A stretch of DNA of 64,000 nucleotides, from assembly GCA_021496925.1 (NCBI GenBank), contig CP053915.1, positions 4,925,028 to 4,989,027 of the forward strand. Direction: 5' to 3'. Positions within the stretch are counted from its first letter, which is position 1, and every line of letters starts with the position of its first letter. The position numbers were made by a program, and so were the translations under genes. Source of the DNA: Acidovorax sp. YS12. GTDB lineage: Bacteria; Pseudomonadota; Gammaproteobacteria; Burkholderiales; Burkholderiaceae_C. The notes beneath the pieces were generated by a model. That model ran no database searches and had not been told where the DNA came from. It saw only the letters and a list, made by a program, of their open reading frames with translations. Below are positions 32,301-39,494 of this stretch, piece by piece.

Positions 32301-32968
32301 ACCACCCCAACGGCATGCCCAGCGAGCTGCACTATGCCAACGGCGTGGTCACCTCCATGGGCCTCAATGACCGCCAGTGGCCATCCACGCTGCAAGTGTC
32401 GCGCTCGGGCACCGGCATCGTGCACAGCACCTACAGCTACGACCCGATCGGCAACGTCACCGACATTGAAGACGCAGTGGATGACCTCTATGCCCGCTAC
32501 TACCAATACGACAGCCTGAACCGGATCGTGGTGGATGCCGACGTGGCTGGCTGGCGCGAGTACTACTACGACGCCACGGGCAACCTGACCTACGTGCAGC
32601 AGCCTTCCTCCCTGCGCGCCTATGCCTATGCGTCCGGCACGGGCCTGCTCTCGGGCGTGACGGGCGGCGGCGTGGGCCGGGCCTACCTGTACGACTCCGC
32701 AGGCAACGTCCGCGATGACGGCGCCTGGACATTCGGCCACGACCGCGCCAACAACCTGCGCTGCGTTGCCTGCAGCGCGGCCACTCCCACACAGCACGCC
32801 TACGACGGCGACAACCTGCGCGTGCAGACCAGCAAAGGCGCAAGCACCACCCAGTACCTGCACAGCAAGCAAGGCCTGCTACTGCAAACCCTGGTGCCCG
32901 GCGTGGAGCGCAAGGAACACATCTATCTGGGCCGCCGCCAAGTGGCGCAGCGCCACGTTGTCGAATGA
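29312..32968 (+). CDS. Exported RHS-repeat barrel protein lacking the tip (1218 aa)
   Basis: Large protein with a long Sec signal peptide (TLIASTVAFWVPAAWAQG, cleavage near residue 40). It is followed by an N-terminal region (VINTFSGTLQYYFTDLRIPG) and many YD/RHS repeats such as YDSLNRITAITPP, YDMLGRRLYQSYP and YDTLGRVIQTLHG, which build the hollow beta-barrel shell of RHS/TcC proteins. Excellent ribosome site AGGAGGAAATAATG. No PAAR, VgrG or T6SS adaptor domain is seen. It stops after HIYLGRRQVAQRHVVE, just before the point where normal RHS proteins continue into TYIHTDHLGSP and the RHS core. That missing part is encoded by separate genes downstream (33712 and 35399). So barrel and tip are split proteins, both with signal peptides. 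Confidence 0.88.
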   Translation: MLHRLLRPMRRNGAMPSPWRKWLRQSLPATLIASTVAFWVPAAWAQGTDESSLPSIPDYFQQKGLPTVQGAEAQSAHEVINTFSGTLQYYFTDLRIPGNGGMDLVIQRAYSSIDDPLTTPATWSTYEYSPVGLGWTLHMGRVIRGASKAICSASWATASANPVLELPDGSRHILYEHDDGGSTTTWLTKDFWRAKCVSGYLHVKSPDGTTYEMAGIGHTFGEPGSMQRAFYATRIIDRNGNWFNLTYKFLPYGNYTLDKITTSDGRSVTFGYSGSTLSSITDDMTGRVWQYTVGSAIAGHPFLTKVQRPDGLSWNYAYRSASPGLGSMSRIEYPSGGSIDYTYGDVNFKAGTPRTGNSTVVVGKTAKTNTPDAQTGTWTWAYEVATDELPWTLSGSTYSYSYTVPPPVRSQVNVTTVTDPLGKTKEHFHLGLHSVRVSAPTDVGRLIGTVSEDENLLLGYTDFPISTQQDVVSFMFSSSYRYPETTFTSQQIHARPGETFSVVKSGYDSYGNPSLITETGTNNDDRTYTRQTSLTYAVNTGKWLLRQVSGSTVTVDAQTHATSRVFDTNGNVLSQTVAGVPTTFTYHGTGDVNTKTNAKGQVTTLDSYMRGTARTEAQPESVSIARTVDAAGNVTSVTNGRGKTTSYAYDSLNRITAITPPAGNPVSVTWNPTSRVVQRGGMTDTSTLDGLGRQLRREVSALGETPVWVNSSYDMLGRRLYQSYPNSTKGTGFRYDTLGRVIQTLHGNPAGTNSANLIERASYDSLQVLRYDTTNRASLVWYRAFGNPDEQQPLRSVAGEITSAGLYTDYDVSTTRDLLGQPTTVTMGGKTRTYGYDSRYYLTSRIDPETGTTTFGRDALGNMTSKGISGQPATSFTYDARNRLTTVTYPASENPSVAKAPDVTRTYNGNDLVTGITSGSGAGSVVRSFSYDDGDKLTQETLAITGSGVASQNVAYGYNTNEALSTITYPSGLLVQYHPDAFGRARKVLPYVHEVNYHPNGMPSELHYANGVVTSMGLNDRQWPSTLQVSRSGTGIVHSTYSYDPIGNVTDIEDAVDDLYARYYQYDSLNRIVVDADVAGWREYYYDATGNLTYVQQPSSLRAYAYASGTGLLSGVTGGGVGRAYLYDSAGNVRDDGAWTFGHDRANNLRCVACSAATPTQHAYDGDNLRVQTSKGASTTQYLHSKQGLLLQTLVPGVERKEHIYLGRRQVAQRHVVE

Positions 32969-33003
32969 CCGCAGGTCGAGCAAACGCACAGGAAGGACGA
33001 ACC

Positions 33004-33681
33004 ATGAACAAGCACGTGAACCCTCACCGCAGCCTGCGCCTGCACACCTTGACCTCGGCCCGCATGTGGTTGCCCCAGGCAGGGCTGCTGCTGGCCCTGG
33101 GCACGCTGCCCATGCTGGCCACGGCGCAGGGCCAGGCCAGCGTCATGCGGCCTCCCGCGCACCCAGCCGCCAAGGAGTCGCCCCAGGAACCCAATCAGCT
33201 GCTGCAGATCCCCAAGGCCCAAACCGGCAAGGCCATGGCGCCGGTCATGAGCGGAGGCGGCTGCGAGGTAGTGCTGCCTGAAGCCGCCGCAGACCGTGCC
33301 AGCGTCGCGCGGGGCGGCGCAGGCTGCACGCAAGGCCCAGGCGCACGGCCTGCGCCATCGCCCTTGTCCGAACAGCCCGGCACCCCCTCCACGGGGCGGC
33401 CCGGCGCGGGGCGCGGCGGCAACCTGCAGAACCTGGCCCTGCTCGACCGCGGCGAAGCCGCGCAGGTTCCTGCGGCGGTACTGGCCCAGCGCAAGGCCGA
33501 TCAGGAGCGAACCACCGTGCTGGCCAGCTACAGCCCACCCCAGCTGCATCAGCAGACCGCCGTGCAGCCCAAGGCGGCAGGCGATGCGGTCGGCATCCCC
33601 ACGCTCTCGCAATGGGGCCTGGTGATCCTGGCCTCCCTCGTAGGGGCCGCATCCCTGCGCGCCACCAGCAAGCGCGGCTGA
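33004..33681 (+). CDS. IPTL-CTERM surface protein between RHS barrel and RHS tip
   Basis: 225 residues. N-terminal signal peptide (LLLALGTLPMLATAQG, cleavage near 45), a Pro/Gly/Ala-rich low-complexity middle, and a C-terminal sorting signal GIPTLSQWGLVILASLVGAA followed by a basic tail. That is the IPTL-CTERM motif: IPTLSxWG, a TM helix, then Arg/Lys. Such signals are thought to be processed by a rhombosortase/exosortase-like system and anchor or release proteins at the envelope. Two Cys lie in GGGCEVV and GAGCTQG. Placed 35 bp after the RHS barrel gene and 30 bp before the tip gene, it is probably part of the same operon and may help surface display. Confidence 0.82.
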   Translation: MNKHVNPHRSLRLHTLTSARMWLPQAGLLLALGTLPMLATAQGQASVMRPPAHPAAKESPQEPNQLLQIPKAQTGKAMAPVMSGGGCEVVLPEAAADRASVARGGAGCTQGPGARPAPSPLSEQPGTPSTGRPGAGRGGNLQNLALLDRGEAAQVPAAVLAQRKADQERTTVLASYSPPQLHQQTAVQPKAAGDAVGIPTLSQWGLVILASLVGAASLRATSKRG

Positions 33682-33711
33682 GCCGCACAACCCACTGAAC
33701 AGGGAGGCTTC

Positions 33712-34692
33712 ATGAACTCGCACAGCAAACGACAAGCAGGCCGCACAGGGTCCTGGCTGCAGGCCCTGATGGCACTGATCCTGGGCGCCATGCTGCTGGC
33801 GGCGGGCCCGGCCCGTGCAGCGACGGAAACCATCACCTACATCCACGGTGACATCAGCGGCAGCCCGCTGGCCGCCACCAACGCCACCGGGGCGGTGGTG
33901 TGGAAGGAAAGCTACCGCGCCTACGGCGAGCGCTGGGTGAACGACCCCGGCAGCGCGCAGCAATCGCAATGGTTCCACGGCAAGGAGCAAGACGCGGCCA
34001 CGGGGCTGCAGTACTTCGGCGCGCGGTACTACGACTCGGCCGTGGGGCGGTTCCTGGGTATCGACCCGGTGGACTACCAGGACGGGAACCTGCACAGCTT
34101 CAACCGGTATGCGTATGGGAACAACAATCCGGTGAGGTATGCGGATCCTGACGGCAATCAGTCCTATGAGCAAAGGACGATGATACTTGCCGACAACCAA
34201 GGCAATATTGGACCACGTACAGTTAACATGGTGCCGGGATTTCAGCCGCCTACAGAAACGGGGGCGCTTGCTGTCAATGCACTTAGTTTGGCTGCAGGAG
34301 CCCCCGGACTGAAATCCTTGGTAAGTCTAGGTGTTGGAGTCCTGAGAGGGGATGCCACAGCGGGAATGACGACGCTCTATCGCGCTGTAGGCCCTGCAGA
34401 GCTGGCAAGTATTAATAAAACGGGGGGGTTTACAAATATTTCTGGTATTGAGGGTAAATATTTTACGACATCGGCAGCTGAGGCGTCAGCTTATGCAAAA
34501 CAGGCTGTCAAGGCATTTGGGGATGCTCCGTACACCACAGTTGGAACTCAAGTGTCAAAAAATTCTTTAAATGGAATTTCGCCCGTATCGGTTGATGGTG
34601 GAATTCCTGCATGGGTTCTTCCCTCGGATCGTCTAAAAGGACTGGTGCCGAATGTTATGGATCATAGCGTCTTGCCACCTAGGGGTTTCTAA
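33712..34692 (+). CDS. RHS tip protein with toxin-like C-terminus, cassette 1
   Basis: 326 residues. Own signal peptide (LMALILGAMLLAAGPARAAT, cleavage near 36). RHS core end at ~40-145: TYIHGDISGSPLAAT, RESY-like KESYRAYGERW, and the hallmark GLQYFGARYYDSAVGRFLGI followed by DPVDYQDGNLHSFNRYAYGN and DPDG. After this conserved hinge the sequence turns AT-rich and variable: a ~70-residue linker, then LYRAVGPAELASINKTGGF, GIEGKYFTTSAAEASAYAKQ, and DGGIPAWVLPSDRL. The arrangement (YR near the start, KYFTTS in the middle) recalls ADP-ribosyltransferase-like toxins of polymorphic toxin systems; this is a guess from pattern only. An immunity candidate follows two bases after the stop. Confidence 0.8.
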   Translation: MNSHSKRQAGRTGSWLQALMALILGAMLLAAGPARAATETITYIHGDISGSPLAATNATGAVVWKESYRAYGERWVNDPGSAQQSQWFHGKEQDAATGLQYFGARYYDSAVGRFLGIDPVDYQDGNLHSFNRYAYGNNNPVRYADPDGNQSYEQRTMILADNQGNIGPRTVNMVPGFQPPTETGALAVNALSLAAGAPGLKSLVSLGVGVLRGDATAGMTTLYRAVGPAELASINKTGGFTNISGIEGKYFTTSAAEASAYAKQAVKAFGDAPYTTVGTQVSKNSLNGISPVSVDGGIPAWVLPSDRLKGLVPNVMDHSVLPPRGF

Positions 34693-34694
34693 CA

Positions 34695-34988
34695 ATGCAG
34701 CCCGATATTATTATTAATGTGCGTTTTATTCCAAAATCTGAAGGCGGACGTGATGGGGCCGTTCAGGGCGAGACTTACTCATGCCCTTTGTTTGTAAACG
34801 GTGATGGTTTTGATTGCCGATTACTTCTGAATGGCCGATGCCTTGAGTTGGGTGAGTTTTATGAAGTGCCGGTGAAGTTTTTGTATCGTGATAAAGCCAT
34901 GCCAAACATGAAGCCCGGTCTCAAAATTTTTTTGTGGGAGGGTAGGAGTGTAGCCCAAGGGATTATCACGGAGGTTTTAAATAAATAA
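34695..34988 (+). CDS. Immunity protein candidate for tip 1
   Basis: 97 residues, cytoplasmic, with no signal peptide. All-beta pattern DIIINVRFIPKSEGGRDGAV, TYSCPLFVNGDGFDCRLLLN, KPGLKIFLWEGRSVAQGIIT. It resembles the small beta-barrel domain found in EF-Tu domain 2/3-like bacterial proteins. AT-rich like the toxin end it follows, and spaced 2 bp from the toxin stop. The role is inferred from this toxin-immunity order. Confidence 0.65.
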   Translation: MQPDIIINVRFIPKSEGGRDGAVQGETYSCPLFVNGDGFDCRLLLNGRCLELGEFYEVPVKFLYRDKAMPNMKPGLKIFLWEGRSVAQGIITEVLNK

Positions 34989-35005
34989 GGCCGCACCCAG
35001 CCAAC

Positions 35006-35368
35006 ATGGAGTCGGCGAAGCAGCCCTATCAGCTACTGCACATTCCCAAGGCCCAAACCGGCAAGGCCATGGTGTCGGTTATGAGCGGAGGCGGCTGCGA
35101 GCGCGGGGCGCCGCGGCACCTGGCCCTGCTCGACCGCGGCGAAGCCGCGCAGGTTCCTGCGGCGGTACTGGCCCAGCGCAAGGCTGACCAGGAGCGAACC
35201 ACCGTGCTGGCCAGCTACAGCCCACCCCAGCCGCATCCGCAGACCGCCGTGCAGCCCAAGGCGGCAGGCGACGCGGTCGGCATCCCCACGCTCTCGCAAT
35301 GGGGCCTGGTGATCCTGGCCTCCCTCGTAGGGGCTGCATCCCTGCGCGCCACCAGCAAGCGCGGCTGA
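35006..35368 (+). CDS. Truncated IPTL-CTERM copy, cassette 2
   Basis: 120 residues, a shortened duplicate of the gene at 33004. The signal peptide and first ~60 residues are absent. Its ATG arose where copy 1 has AAG just before GAGTCG. An internal block of 147 bp (49 codons) is missing. The C-terminus, including the IPTLSQWG sorting signal, is intact. Without an N-terminal export signal the sorting signal should be useless, so this is probably a recombination scar that is still open. Confidence 0.6.
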   Translation: MESAKQPYQLLHIPKAQTGKAMVSVMSGGGCERGAPRHLALLDRGEAAQVPAAVLAQRKADQERTTVLASYSPPQPHPQTAVQPKAAGDAVGIPTLSQWGLVILASLVGAASLRATSKRG

Positions 35369-35828
35369 GCCGCACAACCCACTGAACAGGGAGGCTTCAT
35401 GAACTCGCACAGCAAACGACAAGCAGGCCGCACAGGGCCCTGGCTGCAGGCCCTGATGGCACTGATCCTGGGCGCCATGCTGCTGGCGGCGGGCCCGGCC
35501 CGCGCAGCGACGGAAACCATCACCTACATCCACGGCGACATCAGCGGCAGCCCGCTGGCGGCCACCAGCAGCACCGGCGCGGTGGTGTGGAAGGAAAGCT
35601 ACCGCGCCTACGGCGAGCGCTGGGTGAACGACCCCGGCAGCGCGCAGCAATCGCAATGGTTCCACGGCAAGGAGCAAGACGCGGCCACGGGGCTGCAGTA
35701 CTTCGGCGCGCGGTACTACGACTCGGCCGTGGGGCGGTTCCTGGGTATCGACCCGGTGGACTACCAGGACGGGAACCTGCACAGCTTCAACCGGTATGCG
35801 TATGGGAACAACAACCCGGTGAGGTATG
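35119..35828 (+). repeat. 710-bp duplicate of 33432-34141 (IPTL end plus tip core)
   Basis: At a constant offset of 1687 bp, the IPTL 3' end, the intergenic AACAGGGAGGCTTC, the tip signal peptide and the RHS core end are nearly the same in both cassettes. Similarity stops abruptly at GTGAGGTATG, exactly at the DP(D/N)G hinge before the toxins. This is the expected site for toxin exchange. Confidence 0.85.
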
Positions 35829-36376
35829 TTGACCCTAACGGGCAGTGGGCGGAGGATGCTCTCCTGGCTTTGCCAGGGATGGTGGTGGGCTCATACAGTT
35901 TGGTGGATAACATCAAACAGGGCAATTGGACTGCTGCCACGGTCGATCTAGGAGGCTTGATTGCTGACGGTGTTGCCTTGGCCTTGCCGGGAGTGCCGGG
36001 GGGTGCGGGGCTGGCGATTAAGGCGGCAAGAGAGGGAATGGACGTTGCGGCAAAGGGCGCAGCGCAGAGTTCAAAGCAGGCTGCTGATTTGTCGAGTCAC
36101 CTCGGGTACGCTGAGAAGTACGGTGCGGACGGGGTCAAGCAACTCGAAAACGGGCGCTTCCGTTATTACGGTGAGGTGCAACCTGCCAACAAGGCTGGTG
36201 AAATGGCTGGTCGCCGGTATGTTCATGAATTCAATCCCGCATCGGGTGGCTCGCGCGGTTGGCATGAAACCGTTGACCATGCTGGTACTGTTCGTCAGGT
36301 TCGTCCGGAGTTGAACAACGGCACCAAAACGCACTATCGCTTTGACAGCAATGGCAACTACGTCGGGAGTTGGTAA
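35399..36376 (+). CDS. RHS tip protein with a different toxin-like C-terminus, cassette 2
   Basis: 325 residues; the first ~143 are almost identical to tip 1 (signal peptide, RHS core, GARYYDSAVGRFLGIDPVDY). After DPNG the sequence is unrelated: a hydrophobic pre-toxin stretch (LGGLIADGVALALPGVPGGA), a helical segment, and a C-terminal domain with GRFRYYGEVQPANKAGEMAG, RRYVHEFNPASGGSRGWHET and THYRFDSNGNYVGSW. The Arg/His/Tyr-rich C-terminus would suit a small nuclease of the BECR type, but no diagnostic motif is sure. Nearest neighbour downstream is its immunity candidate, beginning at the next base after the stop. Confidence 0.78.
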   Translation: MNSHSKRQAGRTGPWLQALMALILGAMLLAAGPARAATETITYIHGDISGSPLAATSSTGAVVWKESYRAYGERWVNDPGSAQQSQWFHGKEQDAATGLQYFGARYYDSAVGRFLGIDPVDYQDGNLHSFNRYAYGNNNPVRYVDPNGQWAEDALLALPGMVVGSYSLVDNIKQGNWTAATVDLGGLIADGVALALPGVPGGAGLAIKAAREGMDVAAKGAAQSSKQAADLSSHLGYAEKYGADGVKQLENGRFRYYGEVQPANKAGEMAGRRYVHEFNPASGGSRGWHETVDHAGTVRQVRPELNNGTKTHYRFDSNGNYVGSW

Positions 36377-36646
36377 GTGGAAATCGACCTTGAATCTGTG
36401 CGTGGTGTCTTTCGTGAGGTGCTTGCTGGTCGGATGACGAGAGAAGCGGCTGATCGCTGGGCCTATGGGCTCGTGCAGCAGTCAGAAACGGGCTCTTTGA
36501 TCTTCGTTCCGGAGTCGGAAAAAAAACGCATTTGGGACGGAATCATGTACCTCTATGGCGTTGACTCGATGGAGGAGCCTGGGGAGTACCTGCATACCGA
36601 TGAGGGCATCCGGGCGGCCATGCAATCCAAGGTTGGTGGGAGCTGA
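36377..36646 (+). CDS. Immunity protein candidate for tip 2
   Basis: 89 residues starting at GTG directly after the toxin stop. Acidic and helical: MEIDLESVRGVFREVLAGRM, REAADRWAYGLVQQSE, IWDGIMYLYGVDSMEEPGEY, LHTDEGIRAAM. It is similar in general design to acidic immunity proteins that mask basic nuclease toxins. No named family is assigned. Unrelated to the immunity candidate of cassette 1. Confidence 0.62.
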   Translation: MEIDLESVRGVFREVLAGRMTREAADRWAYGLVQQSETGSLIFVPESEKKRIWDGIMYLYGVDSMEEPGEYLHTDEGIRAAMQSKVGGS

Positions 36647-36815
36647 GTTTGATTGCCTCGAATGAACAAAGGCCGCTGACCGCGGGCTCTTCGTCGTTTT
36701 GCATGGAACTTGACTTCACACCCGCCGCACGACAAGGCGCAGGCGGTACGCTGCGGGCGGTGTTGTAGCGAGGTGACGTGAAATGGCGGGACTGGAAGTC
36801 CAAGGGGAGCCTCTC

Positions 36816-38103
36816 GGGAACCTCTCACAACCCCATGATTGACGGATCCGAATAGGCACGATTGGACGCCAGCCGTTTTGAATGCGCGATGAGGCCTTAC
36901 GGCGGTCTGCACCTCGTGCATTGAAGGGCCTTGCAGCCCCGATGGCTCAGGCTTTCGCTGTGTGCGGACGCACCTGTGCCTTGCAGGTGCCGGGTTGGGG
37001 CTTGAAGAACGCATCCACTCCCCGATGCAGGAACGACGCCAGGCGCTTCATGTTGTAGCAGGCAGCCATCATCGTCATCGCCACCGTGGCGCGCGCCTGC
37101 CCGATCGTGCGCACGAACTTGCCGCCCATGTGCCGGATGCCGGCAAACGCATGTTCGACCCGGGCACGCTTGCTGGCAATGCGCTGGTTGCGCCGCTTCT
37201 GGCACTCGCTCAGGGGCTGGCCCGGCTGGGCCCTGCGCTGCATCGCATCCACGAATCCCAGCACTTTCAGCATCTGGCGCCTTTGGCGGCTCGGGTAGGC
37301 CTTGTCCGCATGCACTGCCCGCCCGGTGTTGTGCATGTCCAGCACCTCATCGAAGTGGTGTCCGTCGTGCTCGCTGGCCGTGCCCGTGGCGATGCGGCGG
37401 ATGAAGCCGTGCTTGAGGTCCACGCTCACGCTGAGCTTGTGGCCGAAGTAGCTCTTGCCGTGCTTTTTCGTGTGTGTGGCATCCACATCCCTTTGCCGGC
37501 GCTCGGCCTCACTCCAATCGGGCGTTCTGCCTTCGGCCAGGGCCTCGCGCTCCGGCCTGTCCAGGCGCTGGCGCGGCGCGGGCACCAGCGTCGCATCGAT
37601 GGCTTGTCCGCCCCGGGCCATGTAGCCATGGCGGTGCAGTTGCGCATCCACTCCCTGGAACAGCACCGTGGCCCCATCCACGCCCAGCCGCTCGCCGAAG
37701 CGCCAGATCGTGTTGCGGTCCGGCACGTTCATCGCATCCTGCAGCAGGCAAAAGCGCTGGTAGCTCGCCCGATCCAGCAACTGGTACTCCATCTGCTCAT
37801 CGGACAGGTTGTACAGCCGCTTCAAGACCAGGATGCGCACCATCACCTCGGTGGGATAGGCCGGCCGGCCACCCCGGCGGCCATCGCCACGCTCGATCAA
37901 GGCATCCACCAGCCCGGCCAGGGCTCCGAAGTCGATGTGCCGCGCGATCACCTGCAGCGGATCGCCCACCTCGTCCCTCTTGTGCTGGCGCGAGGCCTCG
38001 GCGAACAGGTCGAACTTCAGCGCGCTGCGGGGTGTGATCATGGCAAGGGGCGGGTCAGGCTTCTCGGGTCAGGAAGAGAGCGGTTGGGTTTTGAGAGGTT
38101 CCC
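36816..38103 (-). mobile_element. IS5-family insertion sequence, intact copy
   Basis: Bounded by terminal inverted repeats GGGAACCTCTCACAACCC (left) and the complement of GGGAACCTCTCAAAACCC (right), 17 of 18 matching. One transposase gene on the minus strand. TCTC occurs on both outer sides and might be a 4-bp target duplication. Length 1288 bp is usual for the group. Confidence 0.82.
36947..38041 (-). CDS. IS5 family transposase
   Basis: 364 residues; DDE transposase. N-terminal DUF772-like region (RGGRPAYPTEVMVRILVLKR, LSDEQMEYQLLDRASYQRF) followed by the catalytic core: first Asp in GQAIDATLVPAPRQR, second Asp in VHADKAYPSRQRR, Glu in RARVEHAFAGIRHMGG with the Y-(2)-R-(3)-E-(6)-K style spacing of IS5. 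The frame is complete, so the element may still be active. Confidence 0.92.
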   Translation of the reverse strand: MITPRSALKFDLFAEASRQHKRDEVGDPLQVIARHIDFGALAGLVDALIERGDGRRGGRPAYPTEVMVRILVLKRLYNLSDEQMEYQLLDRASYQRFCLLQDAMNVPDRNTIWRFGERLGVDGATVLFQGVDAQLHRHGYMARGGQAIDATLVPAPRQRLDRPEREALAEGRTPDWSEAERRQRDVDATHTKKHGKSYFGHKLSVSVDLKHGFIRRIATGTASEHDGHHFDEVLDMHNTGRAVHADKAYPSRQRRQMLKVLGFVDAMQRRAQPGQPLSECQKRRNQRIASKRARVEHAFAGIRHMGGKFVRTIGQARATVAMTMMAACYNMKRLASFLHRGVDAFFKPQPGTCKAQVRPHTAKA

Positions 38104-39243
38104 TCTCATAACCCCTGATCCAGGCAGAACATCAAAGCCATCCGCGCATATTCCCGAGCCTTGAGTGCGCGGTAGCGCTTGCTCAAGGGGCCGAGCCCCG
38201 TGCCCCCGGGGCCTGGCGGCCCCAGCGGCTCATGCTTTCGCTGTGTGCGGACGCACCTGTGCCTTGCAGGTGCCGGGTTGGGGCTTGAAGAACGCATCCA
38301 CTCCCCGATGCAGGAACGAGGCCAGGCGCTTCATGTTGTAGCAGGCAGCCATCATCGTCATCGCCACCGTGGCGCGCGCCTGCCCGATCGTGCGCACGAA
38401 CTTGCCGCCCATGTGCCGGATGCCGGCAAACGTATGTTCGACCCGGGCACGCTTGCTGGCAATGCGCTGGTTGCGCCGCTTCTGGCACTCGCTCAGGGGC
38501 TGGCCCGGCTGGGCCCGGCGCTGCATCGCGTCCACGAAGCCCAGCACTTGCAGCATCTGCCGGCGCTGCCGGCTCGCGTAGGCCTTGTCCGTGTGCACGC
38601 TGCGCCCGGTGTTGTGCATGTCCAGCACCTCGTCGAAGTGGTGTCCGTCGTGCTCGCTGGCCGTGCCCGTGGCGATGCGGCGGATGAAGCCGTGCTTGAG
38701 ATCCACGCTCACGCTGAGCTTGTAGCCGAAGTAGCTTTTGCCGTGCTTTTTCGTGTGTGTGGCATCCACATCCCTTTGCCGACGCTCGGCCTCACTCCAA
38801 TCGGGCGTTCTGCCTTCGGCCAGGGCCTCGCGCGCCGAAGCGCCAGATCGTGTTGCGGTCCGGCACGTTCATCGCATCCTGCAGCAGGCAAAAGCGCTGG
38901 TAGCTCGCCCGATCCAGCAACTGGTACTCCATCTGCTCATCGGACAGGTTGTACAGCCGCTTCAAGACCAGGATGCGCACCATCACTTCGGTGGGGTAGG
39001 CGGGCCGCCCGCCCTTGCGGCCATCGCCGCGCTCGATCAAGGCATCCACCAGCTCGGCCAGGGCTCCGAAGTCGATGTGCCGCGCGATCACCTGCAGCGG
39101 ATCGCCCACCTCGTCCCTCTTGTGCTGGCGCGAGGCCTCGGCGAACAGGTCAAACTTCAGCGCGCTGCGGGGTGTGATCATGGCAAAGGAGGGGGCAGGC
39201 GTTCTCGATCAACAAGGGATCGGAGAGGTTTTGAGAGGTTCCC
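38104..39243 (-). mobile_element. IS5-family insertion sequence, second adjacent copy, internally deleted
   Basis: Directly abuts the first copy in the same orientation. The right end is TGAGAGGTTCCC at 39232-39243. The left end is partly lost at the junction; only CCTCTCATAACCCC remains of the inverted repeat. The two copies share most of their sequence with scattered differences, so the second is not a fresh duplicate. Confidence 0.75.
38230..39181 (-). pseudogene. IS5 transposase pseudogene with a 143-bp internal deletion
   Basis: Start MITPRSALKFDLFAEASRQH and end FKPQPGTCKAQVRPHTAKA match the intact transposase. The part corresponding to 37551-37693 of copy 1, including the first catalytic Asp, is missing at ~38833. 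The deletion shifts the frame, giving a truncated N-terminal product ending WRFGARGPGRRQNARLE and a separate C-terminal frame. Confidence 0.85.
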
Positions 39244-39274
39244 CTGAGTCACACGTTCTCGTCACATCCCCCGC

Positions 39275-39390
39275 ATGATCAGCCCTTGCAGTGCCCTGAA
39301 GTTTGACCTGTTCGCCGAGGCCGCGCGCAAGCGCAAGATCGACGAAGCGGGAGACCCGCTGCAGACCATCGCCAGCACATCGACTTCGCC
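39275..39390 (+). pseudogene. Fragment of an IS5 transposase start, opposite orientation
   Basis: MISPCSALKFDLFAEAARKR followed by KIDEAGDPLQTIA corresponds to the first ~33 residues of the IS5 transposases (MITPRSALKFDLFAEASRQH). A further piece (CACATCGACTTCGCC) continues out of frame and then homology stops. A third, truncated IS end, facing away from the two copies. Confidence 0.75.
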
Positions 39391-39494
39391 GCATGGCGCG
39401 GCGAGCGCGGTGCTGGCGGATGGCTGTCACGCATTTGTCATGATTTCGTCACTATGCTGGCGCGCAGAACAACAAGAGCAGGAGGGTGCGCAGC

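Noticed and set aside
32968..33712. RHS barrel and tip as one gene broken by a frameshift
   Set aside because: The tip gene has its own ribosome site and signal peptide, another gene lies between, and the same leader-plus-core arrangement is repeated in cassette 2. A simple frameshift cannot produce this.
36647..36815. A gene in the 170 bp between immunity gene 2 and the IS5 element
   Set aside because: Frames are short and lack start signals; nothing recognisable was seen.
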